Assembly: GCA_010093705.1 (NCBI GenBank)
Contig: MU006096.1
Span: 1,173,908 to 1,237,907, forward strand
Source of the DNA: Patellaria atrata CBS 101060
Lineage: Eukaryota; Ascomycota; Dothideomycetes; Patellariales; Patellariaceae
DNA length: 64,000 bases
Direction of reading: 5' to 3'
Shown: one piece after another, positions 20,405 to 33,200 of the stretch
Position numbering within the stretch: the stretch's first letter is position 1
Layout: each line of letters opens with the position of its first letter
Notes under the pieces: model-generated
What the model was told of the DNA's origin: nothing
The model's input: the letters and a program-made list of their open reading frames with translations, nothing else
Database searches by the model: none
Program-made: the position numbers and the translations under genes

Positions 20405-21886
20405 ATGAGTGACTTGGACAAGTACGTTACATCGTCCTCCGGCTGCATTTTATATCTGGTCCTAACATTTGAATTGAAGGGCGATAGCCCAGCTGCGCGC
20501 CTGTAGACCTATCCCGGAGAATCAAGTCAAAGAGCTATGTCATAAAGCACGGGAGCTGCTACTCGAGGAGGGAAATGTGGTGGGCGTCAATGCTCCTGTG
20601 ACGGTAAGGGTATCCCCTCGATAGTCTGGGGATTGAGCTAATTCTCATCCTTTGGGATAGATTTGTGGGGACATACACGGGCAATTTCATGATCTAATGG
20701 AGCTGTTTCGTGTTGGTGGCGATGTACCAGATACAAACTATCTCTTCATGGGTATGGATACCATCTGTCCTGCAACATCAAATGTTAATCATAATCAGGT
20801 GATTTTGTTGATAGAGGCTTCTACTCCCTCGAATCTTTTCTTCTCCTTCTTTGCTTGAAAGTACGGTATCCAGATCGCATAACACTAATTCGAGGAAACC
20901 ACGAATCAAGACAGATAACAACAGTTTATGGCTTCTATGACGAGTGCTTACGGAAGTACGGAAGCGCGAATGTGTGGAGGCATGAACTAGAGTCTTCCTT
21001 TTCAAGGGATAAAACAAGCTGACCAGGAGGCAGACATTGCTGTGAAGTATTCGATTATTTAGCACTTGGTGCACTTGTTACCGGGGCATCAAAGAACCTA
21101 GAATCCTCAGAAACTTCCTACACCGATGCAGGAACGCAGAGTAGTATTGAAGACCAAGATATCGAGATCGAAATCCTCAACTCAAACAGCGAAGTCATCA
21201 ACCGATTCCCCCGCAGCAGCAGAGACTCCCAACTGCCCCCCAAATCCTCACCCTTAAGTTCTCCCATCCTAGACACTCCGTCACGCATTGGTCCCGTAGG
21301 CACCGGTGCCACATCCTCCTCCGGTGGCTCTCGGTCTAACGACGGTGGCGCCGTCCTTTGCGTCCACGGTGGTCTTAGCCCCCTAATCGACACCATCGAC
21401 AAAATTCGCCTGCTCGACCGCAAACAAGAAGTTCCACACGAGGGCGCGATGTGCGACCTCCTCTGGTCCGACCCCGACGAGATCGACGGCTGGGGTCTCT
21501 CCCCCCGCGGCGCCGGCTTCCTCTTCGGCAGCGACATCGTCAAGTGCTTCAACCACAAGAACGACCTCTCGCTCATCGCACGCGCGCATCAGCTCGTCAT
21601 GGAGGGATTCAAGGAGATGTTCGATAACTCCATCGTCACAGTGTGGAGTGCGCCGAACTACTGCTACCGCTGCGGAAACGTGGCGGCCATCCTAGAACTT
21701 GCGGAGGATGGAAGCAATGGCGGGTATATTCCTAGAAGCAATGGTGATCTAGGACGGAAACAAGAGATGGAGAGGGATTTGAGGAAGAGGGATCCGCCAG
21801 GAAGGAGGTATAGGGTCTTTGAAGCTGCGCCGCAGGATTCGAGAGGTATGCCGGCGAAGAAGCCAGTCGCGGATTATTTCTTGTAG
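20405..21886 (+). CDS. PPG1: Serine/threonine protein phosphatase PPG1 (PP2A-like)
   Basis: Five exons: 20405-20421, 20480-20603, 20661-20751, 20799-20979 and 21034-21886; 421 residues. The catalytic signatures of PPP phosphatases are all present: GDIHGQ, GDFVDRG, RGNHESR, VHGGLSP and the late [11 protein letters not shown]. Between [12 protein letters not shown] and the VHGG motif lies an extra stretch of about 75 Ser/Asp/Pro-rich residues, a feature of filamentous-fungal Ppg1. Ppg1 acts in glycogen control in yeast and with Far/STRIPAK proteins. The protein ends ADYFL, a PP2A-like carboxyl end. Intron 4 (20980-21033) must begin GCATGA to keep the conserved [13 protein letters not shown] sequence, so it is a GC-AG intron. 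The first coding exon is only 17 nt. Confidence 0.92.
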
Positions 21887-24610
21887 AAAGTCACTTTTGG
21901 AAAGCTTGGAATTCTTGGGTCCTGAAGCACCGGGAGTTTTGATGTATTGTGAGGTCGCAAAATACCCGGGAGTCCTGATGGTAGATTATTAGAGCTCAAC
22001 GGTATGTATATGAATTATGTACGCCTTTATAGCTGAGTGCTAGTTCCTTTTTCCCTATCTCTTCATAGTCTCTGATATGGTGCCCCTAAAGTGAAAAAAA
22101 AGTTACACTCTACACTCCTACCGCGTAAGCTGCTTTCCAGTAGTTCGTCTCACTCTTTCCTCTCAACATCGCATTGCAACGAACAGACACTGTGAACGCC
22201 GTAAAAAAAAAAACAAGACATAATTTCAAAATCAATCAGAGCAAAACGAAGTCAAAAGCAAAATTAAGGGGTAAAAGATTCCAAGCCACAAAACAATTAG
22301 GCCCGTAGGCCTCCTTGAACCCCCGGACGGGTTTTTGCTGCCGCTGCTCCATTGACCTGAGGTTTACCGATAAACCCGCCCGGAGGGAGTTTCGAACCTC
22401 CGACATTTGCGTTTTTTCAGGAGATATCGCGTAGTCAGATTGCCTGACCGCTCTGCCATTTGGTTAGTTGATGTTTGGATTTCTGGTTGGGGAATATAAA
22501 GGGGAGGTACGGGAGCGGGAGCTGGAGGGTATGTCACGTGGGGGGTTGTGAATTGTGATAGGATTTGGGAAGGAAGTGAGAGAGTGTATAGGATTTGAAT
22601 AGTGGACGGGTAGGGATATCCGTTTGAATATTTTCCTTGTTATGGTTTGAATTGATTACTTTATCTCACTTCTATCACCGTGATTCTATTAGAATCGGAC
22701 ATGTTTGTCCTACTTCCCGTCGTCGCTATAGCCTAAGATCTTACTCTTGACACCACGCTCTCTTTTTCAACCCCGTCTCTCGTTCATCCACTTTTCCATC
22801 ACCTACCGCCTTCCACTCCAAAGCATCCCGCACAGCCACCCATCTCACCAAAGAAGAATGCGTCCTTGGTACTGAACAATACCAAATCCCCGACACAGAA
22901 ATAGCTACTCCTGCATAACGCATCCCCAAAACGACAGATTCGCCTTGGGTGGTTACGGGAGCCGCTTAGGGCATCTGAGCTACGTTATAGGGCTGTAACG
23001 GGGTGAAGTGAAGAAGGCAGCCCTACAATTCACTAGGGTCAATGGAACGGAGTAAGAGACGCGGGAAGGGAGTTCTTGTACCCTTAAGCACGGGGGTAGG
23101 GGCGCTCTGAGGAAGCAGGTCAGAGAAAGATATTGGGACTTATGTCCCTGGTCTGAGGGCGGACATCGTGCAGGAGTTGTTGGGTTAGAGACTTGACGAG
23201 TATATTGGTGTATGAGGATCCCTAAGGGACGGAGGAAATATGCTATAAGGGGTTTTACTCTCGAAGCTAGACCAATCTCACCACTCTATTTGATGACGGT
23301 GGGATAATTAGGAAATGTATAAAGACCTTTTACGCCATCTCTATCCAGTCTTTATGTTCCTATACTCAATATGCCCCCTTGTCCTCTCCATCACTGTTCG
23401 ATTCTACCCGTATTGCTCTTCTGCACGAACAAGGAGTAAATATCAATAGTACAACGTATGCAACGTACACATCGATCCAGATACTGGTGATCTCCATAAG
23501 GATCCACCCCGAGACCCGAACGGTGGGGACCTGCACAATAACCGCTTCGCACCACTCTGTCCTGCGATTCGGCAGCCTTGTACCCAAAACCTGACATCTC
23601 CAACGTCTCGTCAAGTTCCCGGCCGAAACTGCAAGTAATTGTGTCGAAGGATGAAGTGTTTATTCAGTTATGAGGTCATATTAAGCGCCTGCGCCATGCC
23701 AAAGGGCGTTAGTGATTACCGCTTTGGGATATCGAAGAGTAGAATGGTAGAGCAGGCCAACTGTATGCAGCACGATTCTTATGAATTGATGCTAATTGTG
23801 GAATTTGTAGAAGGATTGGGGAGGTGGCGACTCACCAAAGTAGAACTATTATATTGACATTGTAGCACATTATCACTGATCAAGCATGCAAGTTAAGCTT
23901 CCCTTACGATCCTTTAGCGAGGTAAGAATAAGCCGCATGAGCTAATCATAGGGCCTTGTAAATAGATATCCAAACTTCGTCATGCTGAATGTGAATTTTG
24001 ATCATGAAATGCTGGCTTGCCCCTCCAGGGCTTCAAAGCTTACTCTCTTGTACTATACACTACTAGTATACACGAACTTTATCCTTATCTTAAACACTGA
24101 CATCCCCGAAGCTTATCACAAACACCCAAGGTATTCGATGCGAGGTAGCATGAAGGATCTATGGAATGGTTGCTCAACTAGAGGACTTCAAACACCCAAA
24201 GCTTTTATAGGTGCAGAGCGGGAAACATAATTGGAGATATCTTAGTCTATGGTGCGGTTTTGGCCCCCAATGGCGGAGCCGTGCATGTCAACGGTATGCC
24301 GGCTGCATACCCGCAGTTGCCGAAACGGGAGCCGATGGGGTCCAAAATGTCAAAGATAACCTTTCAGCAAGAGGGAACTTTCAGAAGCGTTGGACTAGTT
24401 TGGGTATGCATTCTAGTATTTTTGGTAACACATTCGATCGGATTTGAGGAGATGATAAGTTGCTATTGGTAACTGGTTTCACGCCTTCAACAGCCTGTTA
24501 CTGGGTCCTAAGCCGACTCGTTGTATTGTCGCTGCGTTCAGCGCAGCTGTTATAATTCGAAATGCTACCTTCGGCGCTGATTTATCTCTTTCCAACCTCT
24601 TGGGTTCGCA
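21887..24610. other. Gene-poor tract with a tRNA-like sequence
   Basis: About 2.7 kb without a protein gene I can support. Frames of 60-80 residues exist on both strands but have random composition. The only structured item is the tRNA-like sequence at 22376-22465. No terminal repeats or transposase remnants were recognised. Confidence 0.45.
22376..22465 (-). pseudogene. tRNA-like sequence, probably a degraded tRNA
   Basis: Read on the minus strand, TGGCAGAGCGG matches the pol III A box and GGTTCGAAAC matches the B box with one mismatch near its end. They are about 60 nt apart, which would suit a tRNA with a long variable arm (Leu or Ser type). However, the 5' acceptor strand does not pair with TCCGGGC downstream, the T-stem has an A-C mismatch, and I cannot place an anticodon stem. 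It is more likely a decayed tRNA or tRNA-derived relic than a working gene. Confidence 0.45.
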
Positions 24611-25698
24611 TTACTGATGTTGCAAAGCATACTGATACACTCCCAACAAACCATCCTCCATACTAGTCTTCGCCCGCCAATTGAATTGCTCAAACGCTTT
24701 CGTCGCATCTCCAATCGAATTCTTATAGACTTCTTTAGTAATTCTCGCTGGGTCGAGAGGATATCTTCCTTCGGTCAATGTCTGATACGGTTCCCAGAAT
24801 AGCTTAGGGTCGCGGAATTCAGGTCGATTCCCCATCTTCGCATGTCCCCGCATGATGTCGAAGATGGCCGGCGCAGAGATACCGCTTCCTGAACAGGCGT
24901 TGAAGACCTCGCCATAGTAGCTTTGGGAAGAACGGAGCATCCCGACAAGCAGACGGATTAGGTCATCTACGTGAACGTAGTCACGACGGACATTCGGATC
25001 GTCGTTATACATAATCGGGGTGCGATGATTGGAAAACTCCCTTGCGAGGTACGATGTAAAAGGAGGTGATGTACGTTTGAAATCTTGATGTGGACCGTAA
25101 CAACTGGGTTCAGGTCAGCAACCGTTGGCTCACTATATCTGAACCGTTATGCTTACTTGAAGAACCTAACAATCATAGTTTCAAGGCCATAGTTAACACT
25201 ATAAGCTTTGCATAACTGCTCAGCTGCGTGTTTTGTCATGGAATACACTAAATCCGGCATGACTTCGTCACTCTCCTTAAACGAGGCCGATTTAGTATTC
25301 TCATAGATAGCAGAAGTAGAGGAAAATATGATGCGCTTGACACCGGCAAGTCGAGCAGCTTCAAGCACGTTCCCTGTTCCCGAGACATTGACGTCGTAAG
25401 CTAACTGAGGGTCGCTTTGGCAAACTGGAAGCGCTGCGCACCCAGCAAAATGATATACGACATCAACATCTTTCATCAAGTTGCGCAGTTCCTCAAGAGG
25501 TGCGCGGATGTCCTTAACTACTAATCGACCAAAGGTTTTACCTTCAATCACCAGGTTATCTAGTTGCCCAGAGGACATGTCATCCATAAGAATCACCTCA
25601 TAATCGTTGGAGGATAGGTAGTAGCCCAACTGGGATCCGACAAATCCGGCACCGCCAGTGATGAGGATCTTCGACCTTTTGGGTGTGGGAGGATGCAT
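24611..25698 (-). CDS. NAD-dependent epimerase/dehydratase (extended SDR, UDP-sugar epimerase-like)
   Basis: Exons 25157-25698 and 24611-25103 give 344 residues; the 53-nt intron starts GTAAGC and ends CCCAG and rebuilds FFNCYGPHQDF. The Rossmann motif GGAGFVGSQLGYYL is near residue 14. The cofactor-binding Asp lies in LMDDMSSG, and the catalytic pair is YSMTKHAAEQ with a Ser-rich FSSTSAIYE. These mark an extended short-chain dehydrogenase acting on nucleotide sugars (UDP-glucose 4-epimerase or related). The substrate is not readable. It stands alone in a gene-poor tract with no sugar-pathway neighbours, so transfer or specialised use is possible but unproved. Confidence 0.9.
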
Positions 25699-27885
25699 TT
25701 TATTATAGCGTGAAATGGAAAGTGTTGATAGTGACTCTCAACCATAGTGATGAGGAGTTGCCGTTGCTTTGTATCCATAATACAGTTCATATCCCTTACT
25801 TCCTGACAGTCACATTCCAGCATTGTTCCAATATCTTCAGTAAGGACGACACCTACGGAATGAATAAATAAGATAAGAGTAAAAGGACTATATAGAAGTG
25901 ATGGTAAAATCTCCTCTCAGGGGAAATTAATAGAGATGGAGTCTGGGCAATACTCAACTTTTAGCCCCCAACTGTACACAGTACAAGAACAACTGCCGGT
26001 CTGAAAGCGAACAGCATATTTTCCCGGGTAATGAGACCGCGGGAGGGGTCGTTTGGCCCGCGAACCTAAATGATAACGGATAGCATTTCGCTGTCGTGCC
26101 AGCCGTGACGTGGGACGCCACAGATTCTGAGCCCTAAGAGTTCTCCTTTCTGTCTCCCCAGAAGTCCTTGAGTATGATTGAGGTTCAACCAACTGGAATA
26201 CCTGAACAGAGCCATCCCTCAATTGGGAGCTGTTGGTGGCTAAATGCTTGTCATATCCATTGGTAGAGAGAAGAGCTTTCACAAAGATCACTAAATGAGG
26301 CTTGTGCTGTTCATGCGGGGTTTGTTAATTCAGGACCTTCTCGGATACACCGCAGAAAAGGGAGATCAGGTGTTCCTGTGGGCTCCGCATATGGACAGTG
26401 CAGCCGTGGTGTTGGTCTAAATCGGGGAGAAGGGATGGACCGCTCGCACTATTGACGGGAGCGTGGAGGTTCCACAGCACGTCAACTACCTGGAAATAGG
26501 TTTTGTAGGTAAGAGGGATAGTATACAACAGCCCTCAACGACTAGAGATCTCGGAGAGTCAGGATAAGTGTGCCGACGCAAGTTGATGAATGGTCGAAAG
26601 CTTATGTATCTCGGCTTGGAGCCCGGCGTGATGTTGAATCAGTGTCAGTAGCCGGGCGCTTATGCACATCTTACTCTTGGAAGCACGATAGACGGTATAT
26701 CTAGCCTATCATCGCTCGTCTGGAAGCCAGTATGTGGTCAAAAGCCCTGTGATGTTTCTCAGACGCGTTTGATGACCCTCGCAACCTTCCCATTCCTAGA
26801 GACTCCTGCAGAAAACACTTATCTTCCCCGGTTCGTTTGCCGCAATAGCAGAAAAAGCAAGATGCGATAGTAGTAAAGTGTTCCCGTCGCCACAGACAGT
26901 GAGCAGAGAAAACGTCTTGTCGGGTCACAATGTGACGGAGTTGAAGATGAAAAATTGCAACCGATTGTAAGCGGTTACAGTTGCGTTGGAGTTGCTGAAG
27001 TTGCTGAGCAGTCCGTGCCAACCTCGCTAAGGGGTGATAAAAGCGCGATATTGCGTTTATCATCACCGCACAACCAATACTGCTGCGATTGGCCATGTGG
27101 CCGGCGGTACATGAAGCATCGTTCTGCATATCCATCTGCAGTAGTCACAATAGCACTGACCCATATGTTCCCAAAGCTGATCGTTGAACTATCGGACAAA
27201 CAACTGCCCAACACTCTTTGACCAGTTTCCTCACACAAATTTTCTTCTAAGACAGAGGGCAGAATATTACCCCCTTGAAATTCGGACTCGGACTCCTGAT
27301 TCTTCCTATGCCTTGCAACTTGAAAAGCTGTCCCGCCAATAGACGGGGCGCTAATCCTCATTCCCTCCATAGGCCCGTTGTCATGCGTTTCACACCTAGA
27401 GATAATGTCAATAGACGTTACCGTCACCACGGTTGAAGCCACTGCTATTTTGCCACGTCTAACTCTCTATTGGTGTCCTCTCTGCAGTATCCATGTATGT
27501 ACAGTACAGCCATTCTCCGTAATCAAGTCCTTGGTGAATATGACAGCTCAACTGTCTTTAGGAATCGAATTGCTCCAGGCAGGAAGTTCCGGTCCCAGAC
27601 CTCATTGTGACCCAACATGTAATTCCGGTACTTCCTCATTAACCCAAGTCTGATTAATTCAAAACAATCTCAGGGCATCGCCCGTGTCATGCAAATTCAA
27701 ATGTTGCCACCCTTGTCCTCCGCCTCTTTGATGGTAAAAATATCATGCGCCGCCCGCTAATTGAAACCACCCACCCAGTATGTCGGAACTCGTTGTATTC
27801 ACAATAGACCAGTTTTGCGCATCAATTATACAATTAATAATTCGGTCTGTGGTATCATTGAGGGCTGGCCGAGATGTCCCAGAGC
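25699..27885. other. Gene-poor tract
   Basis: About 2.2 kb. Frames on the minus strand at 26701-27442 are open for up to 155 residues, but the longest starts at GTG and none shows a domain. I see no RNA gene or clear repeat. Confidence 0.4.
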
Positions 27886-29177
27886 CTAAATCGATGCTTC
27901 GTAGATTGGACCTGCGATAGAAGAGAGGAGGAACTTCTGGTCCGGTTGCGTTGATAATCTTCTCTCGGAATGCTGAAAGAGAAGGGAGGGCGATGAAGAG
28001 TGGGTTCTAGACCTTCTACGTCCTCGCATTGCTGGGCTATGACGCCTAAATTGAGGGCGCTTTGGACATCCACTCTCCTCATGCCTGTGGGATGATTTAG
28101 CAATGGCTTGGGTAGAGAATAACTACTACGACTGACCGTCTCAAAGTATCCTTCCGCGCAAAACTGTTGCTACACATTGAGCAGGAGTAGTTTTTGGTCA
28201 TCTTATGGACCTGTCTCGGCTTAGTGATAATTCATTGACTGCCAGAAAGCTAGACTTACGCTTTCTATATGTCTTACAAGGTCCAGTTTCCGTTTGAACC
28301 TACGGTCGCAGTCCTCACACCGATGAAGCTTTGGGAAGGACGGGTTGTGTTTGTCACTATCCATATGTTGTTTGAGATTATAAGCTCTAGAGAACTTATC
28401 GTGACATAGGTCACATTCATAGCCAGCGTTGTCCCGCCCTGTGCGGCTTCTCTTTTTCCGTTGTTCAGTGCCTTGGCTGGTGGAAATGCTATCTTTAGTG
28501 TTTTGTTCCGGTTGATAATCTCCATAGTGACCTTCGCTATCTGAGAAAGATTCGGTACCCGGCCAAGCGGGAGAATGCAATCCGTCGGTGGAAAGATACG
28601 TGGCTGAAGTTGCTATGAGATGGGACGGTGCCACAGTGAGGATCTGATCGGATTGTTGGACTTCCTGGCACCACTCGTTCATATACTCCTGTTTGATGGC
28701 TGGTGCTACCATTGTTTCCACTCCATCCCCAGAATATATCGAACTCTCATAAGTGGAGGATATGGACGAAGAATGAGATAGCTCTCGACTGGAAGGTGAT
28801 ATGGACAGTCTATGTTGAACATGGTCCATTGGCGCAACAGGGAATGGATCATGCCACGCCATAGGAGTTGGATGGGGGGTCTCAAAGTTATTCCATGAGT
28901 TAAGGACTTGTGAAGAAGTGTTGGCATCAACGGCTGGTGTCCAGCCGTTTGAGACTTGAGGATCTAGAGGATAGATATCAGGAGCGTTGAAACTTCGAGC
29001 ATCTGTGATCGAAACCCTGAATGGGTAGAGCCCCAAGCCTTCTGGTGTGAAGTTGAAGGACTCTGTTACTCTATGAGCGGGCGACGGATAGCTAGGGTGT
29101 CTTCTGTCTGATGATTGCCCAGATGTAGAGTTGTGTAGCGAGATCCCAGACGTTGAGGTTTGATATTTGTAGTCCAT
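27886..29177 (-). CDS. C2H2 zinc-finger transcription factor
   Basis: Three exons (28260-29177, 28137-28210, 27886-28084) give 396 residues. The introns of 49 and 52 nt have GTAAGT and GTCAGT donors. The N-terminal 240 residues are Ser/Pro/Tyr-rich and disordered, as in activation regions. A basic stretch (EQRKKRSRTGR) precedes three fingers. Finger 1 is CDLC with HMDSDKH, finger 2 is CEDC with HIESVH, and finger 3 is CSMC with RRHEESGC, a C2HC finger. Finger 2 is cut exactly by intron 1 and finger 3 by intron 2, so a one-exon reading would miss the last finger. A basic tail follows. Target genes are unknown. Confidence 0.88.
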
Positions 29178-30201
29178 GATAGAGTTGTGAGGTGCGAGGT
29201 ATTACTGACCGTCGAAGGTCTTTTATATGTCGTTGCTGATATCAGTCGTGTGAGCATATAAAGGTCGATGGTTGTACAGCAGTTGAATGTTAGGTTGAGG
29301 CTCGACTAGAGTGTGGTTGAGGAAATAAGGTAATGTATAGTACAATATATAGAGCTGTACATAAGTGTTGGACGCAGAAGGGGGAGGTCTTTGGGCCATG
29401 ATATACAATGGAGTGAATTGAGGCTGTTCTGAGTGGACTGGAGAATAACCCCATGTCATAGGTAAGTTTTGGAAAGAAAACCAAAAACGTGCGGCGGTGT
29501 AAAGAGGGTATGGATGGAACGAGGCAGACACGGACATGCCCACCACCACACCATGCTAATGTCTTCACCAGTCCCCGTTAAAAGGTTCAGCTACAGCAGA
29601 CGCGGCGGCAGCGGTAATTTTGTTTCAGGAAGCACGAGTAAATTGTGGGAGCAGGGCTGTAGCAGGCAGCAAAACTGGGATCAATTAGGAGGGTGTTTGC
29701 AGTTGCAGATATCTTTGCATGATACTAAATGACTTTGGGGTTGAAGTGCAGCGGAGCAAGCATGGCACCCTTAGGGCATCAGAATTCGGTCTAGGGTTGA
29801 ACCAGACTTTCGGATACTCGCTAAACATTATCGGCAAGCCGAACAAATCAGGATTGCGCGAATTGTTGATTAGCCGCAAATAAATCGATTCGAGTGTGCA
29901 AGAACACCCCCTGCATTGCACAACAGCAAAATGGCTGGCATAGCACGCGCTTGAAGAGCAACTTCTTCTTGCGCGGAGGGGTTGTTGATCTTTTTTCGTC
30001 TCTTCTCCGTATACCCTGCCAAATAGCAAATGCTTTCTCATGTCCCATCATGATTGCTATAATCGGTTTGGTCCGTTAGCCAAGAGGAGCGTTCGTCGTC
30101 AAGCCACTATGGCCGTGCGTATTGATATCTTGTCCGATATCAAAATCGAGTGAGGGATGTGCTCAGCAGAATTAGCACGCACCAAGACCGGATCAACGGA
30201 C
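29178..30201. other. Upstream region of the C2H2 gene and 3' region of the channel gene
   Basis: About 1 kb. Apart from a possible TATA box close to the C2H2 gene I see no gene. The long upstream region is usual for regulator genes. Confidence 0.4.
29220..29227 (-). promoter_or_regulatory. Possible TATA box of the C2H2 factor gene
   Basis: TATAAAAG on the minus strand lies about 43 bp before the ATG at 29177. It is a good match to the TATA consensus, though it leaves only a short leader. Confidence 0.35.
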
Positions 30202-33200
30202 TCATTCCTCATCTGAACGTGTGTCTTGCTCCCCTTGCTGTTCTGCAAGCATTTTCGTGAGTTCGTTAACCCGCGTACTAAGTTCGACAACCAATGATCG
30301 TAGATACTCTGGATCAGCATCATCCGCTGTGGGGTGATTGCGATTGGACCCATTCCATCGACCGTTGACAGTTCGTGTCCGAGCATTGGGCCAACCGCCC
30401 GCCAACGTAGTTTGAGAAGGCGTCGTGAGTGTTGTCGAATGCGGAGAATTTCGTGTCGCTTTCAAACTTCTCCGTCGGGTGCTAGGAGACTCTGGACCAG
30501 CTATAGGTGATATCCATGGAGTGCTTCCGGTACGTTTCAGAGCAATATACTCAGCAGTGTTCTCAAACAGCCATATTGCTGCCACAAATGGGAAGTGTGT
30601 GATCTTCATCATCACGATACGAGCGCTTCGAAGCTTGTCACGTGAGAACACCAGTCTGAGAGGACGGAAGAAGAGTGCAATAAGATTCTGTAACCCTAGT
30701 CAGCCCTATTCAATCCAGTTTCATGCTAGAAGAGCCATTGATCGGCGAACTGTTCGAAAATTCTCTGGTGCACAGGATCCGCAAGCATACGATGCAGTCG
30801 CTTCAACTGACTTTGTCTATTGCGGCAAACACAGCTCTCTCTGACGAGACAAATGAAGGGTGCGGCCTATAGGGCGTTCGCCCTGTTTTGACCTCAGCTA
30901 TTCCTAAGGCATGCAATACCTCTATACGGCATGGCTCTCAAAGGCGCAGCATGGAGTTGTCGCCGGCTCGATGCTACGGGCCGCATTATGATAGCCAGTG
31001 GATCCACTTAGAGATTAAGTGCCGGTGCAATTAGCTGAACGGTGCCTAGGGTCGAAGTGTCTTGAGGTTCAAGGGTCACATAGAAGGCTAGGTATGATGG
31101 CAACGTGCAGATGCTCTTCAGATAACCCAACGGGCCGGTAGAAAGCCACCGGCAGAAATTGTTGGCGAAAGACGATGGAACAGAGTAGTTCGGGCTTCTA
31201 TAGAGGCTGTGTCCTTCCAGGAGGTTTGATGAACGTCGCTAAAGGGAGTTAAGAGAACCAGAAATAGTTTACTTACCAACGGCGGTAAATAGTAGATTAA
31301 TCGATTCGATGTCGATGCCTCTAAAACGAAGACAGAAAAGCTGTGCAGCGCTCGATTAGCAGTGGTGGCGGTAAGGGATAGATGCCTCGTAAATCAGGCG
31401 TTCTCTTACCCGTAAAGGTACTCAACTCTGGAATCTTGTAATATCTATAAAGGCGGAGGAAGAGCATTCATTAGCGTGATATTCAAAACTTGCATTGAGA
31501 GCCAATCGATTTTAGGCTACAGGGGTTTTTTAGTCTTGGCGATGCAAAGCACGAAGTTGCGCCACAAGCCAACCCCAAAGAGTAATTAGAGGCTTGATAT
31601 TTATACAACAAGGACAACATACCTTTGCAGCGCTGCTACTCATCAGCGAGATTAATGAAGTAATTAGGAGTATGTTGGTCAAGAAAACAAATATGACCTG
31701 CAGAAGGAGTCAGCAGACGATTTTCACATGCGGGCCTTGACACTTTGCTGCGGACCATGACGGGAGCCCCAAAATATGGAGAACTATTGACCAGTTAACA
31801 GATCTACTTAGGATCGATACTAGCAGACGGGAGGCTTACATGTCTTGAGCTTCATCCTAAGATAGACACAATCAGCCACAGTTTCCGGACGCGGAACAGT
31901 TTTTCACTCACAAAGCCCACAAACGCGCTTCTATACATCTGTTAGCGATAAATCATTTCTTCTACCGGAGGGTCTCATGCACTTACCCAAAAAATATTTG
32001 GACTAAGAGCCAGGACATTTCCCCGACAGTATAGCGGCCCCGGGCCAGCATTGCGAACGTGGTCAGAAAACCTGCGGAATAGCCGTTCAGCAATTGTTGC
32101 CTTCTCGTTCAAGTCCGACCGAGCCACATACCTAGGTATGGGATAATGACGAGAGCAATGAATCTCACAAAATCCTTCGCCTGTTCTCCGGTCAAATTCA
32201 TACCTTTGACACACGATTGCTCCGCGAAGATCGTACCATTTCATTTAGAGTCGGTAACTGGATGCTATTAGTGCACGTAGGGCCCACATCGGAGGTAATT
32301 CATACTGACCAAAGTACCAAAATATGGGTGTAAACTAAGGAGAGAGCACAGCCTTCACAGAACCTGAGTTAAGGAATTGGTCCATATCGGCTGTAGTTGA
32401 AATCACTAACCTTGGGAATAGGAACAACGCCTCCAAAGCAAGAATGTCAAAGGACGTGTCAGTAAGACTATGAGAATGCTGATAGAGGCCTATCATTCCT
32501 ACAGAGCGTCCACAGTTAGCTCCTTCCACGTTTGTCTTAGTCGCTACCAAGGAAAGAAATGGAGAGGATAGCGTAGAGGTAGTAGCGTAATCACATCCAT
32601 CGATGACTTACTCGTAACGAAAAACGCAACTCCAACGAAGACGATACCCAGGTCCCAGACACTCCAGAAATCAATTGCATAAAAAGCTTGACCAGCGTCT
32701 ATATAGCCTCCAACTGCCAAAAGTTAGTCATGCTCTACACGATCCAGTTCAATCCAATCCGTGACCTACATTCGTCATATGCAAATCCCGCCAGGAAAAT
32801 GTAAAGAAGAATCTCTGATATAGTTATCGACCAAAAAGCCTCTTCGAGAAGGACAATGTAATAGAGAGATAGAAAACAAGCGAAGAAGAGGACCTCAAAG
32901 GCCTTTAAGTACCGGGGTACACGAAGGCGGCAAAAGGGGTCGGCTCTCCTATTAAGCGGTCAGAGGTTTCCTGACTGGGTAGGGAGTGTCTATATCTGCG
33001 CATGGTGTAGGTATTGGGAAGAGCTGAAAGCTAACTCGATGCATAACTTTGATAAATCTTACCGCTTATTATAGATTTTGGCCTTCTTCACGGAATTGAA
33101 ACTCAAAGTTTCCCAAAAGATGATATCACCCCTCCAGATCTCGTTAATTACCTTCTGAATAACTCGTTGACTCATGAATTTCTTCGCACCCGTAACTACG

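Noticed and set aside
22741-22929. Minus-strand ATG frame of 62 residues
   Set aside because: Complete frame but no recognisable feature and no support around it; left out of the annotation.
26701-27442. Minus-strand open frames of 155 and 144 residues with several Cys
   Set aside because: The longest begins at GTG, no signal peptide or domain is visible, and no splice join improves them. Probably chance in gene-poor DNA.
21887-29177. Search for transposons, LTR elements or transposase remnants in the gene-poor tracts
   Set aside because: No terminal repeats, target duplications or enzyme motifs could be recognised by eye.
32353-32364. Alternative acceptors at the start of channel exon 7
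   Set aside because: They put LVYTH in frame instead of the family sequence LCSLLSLHPYFGTL.
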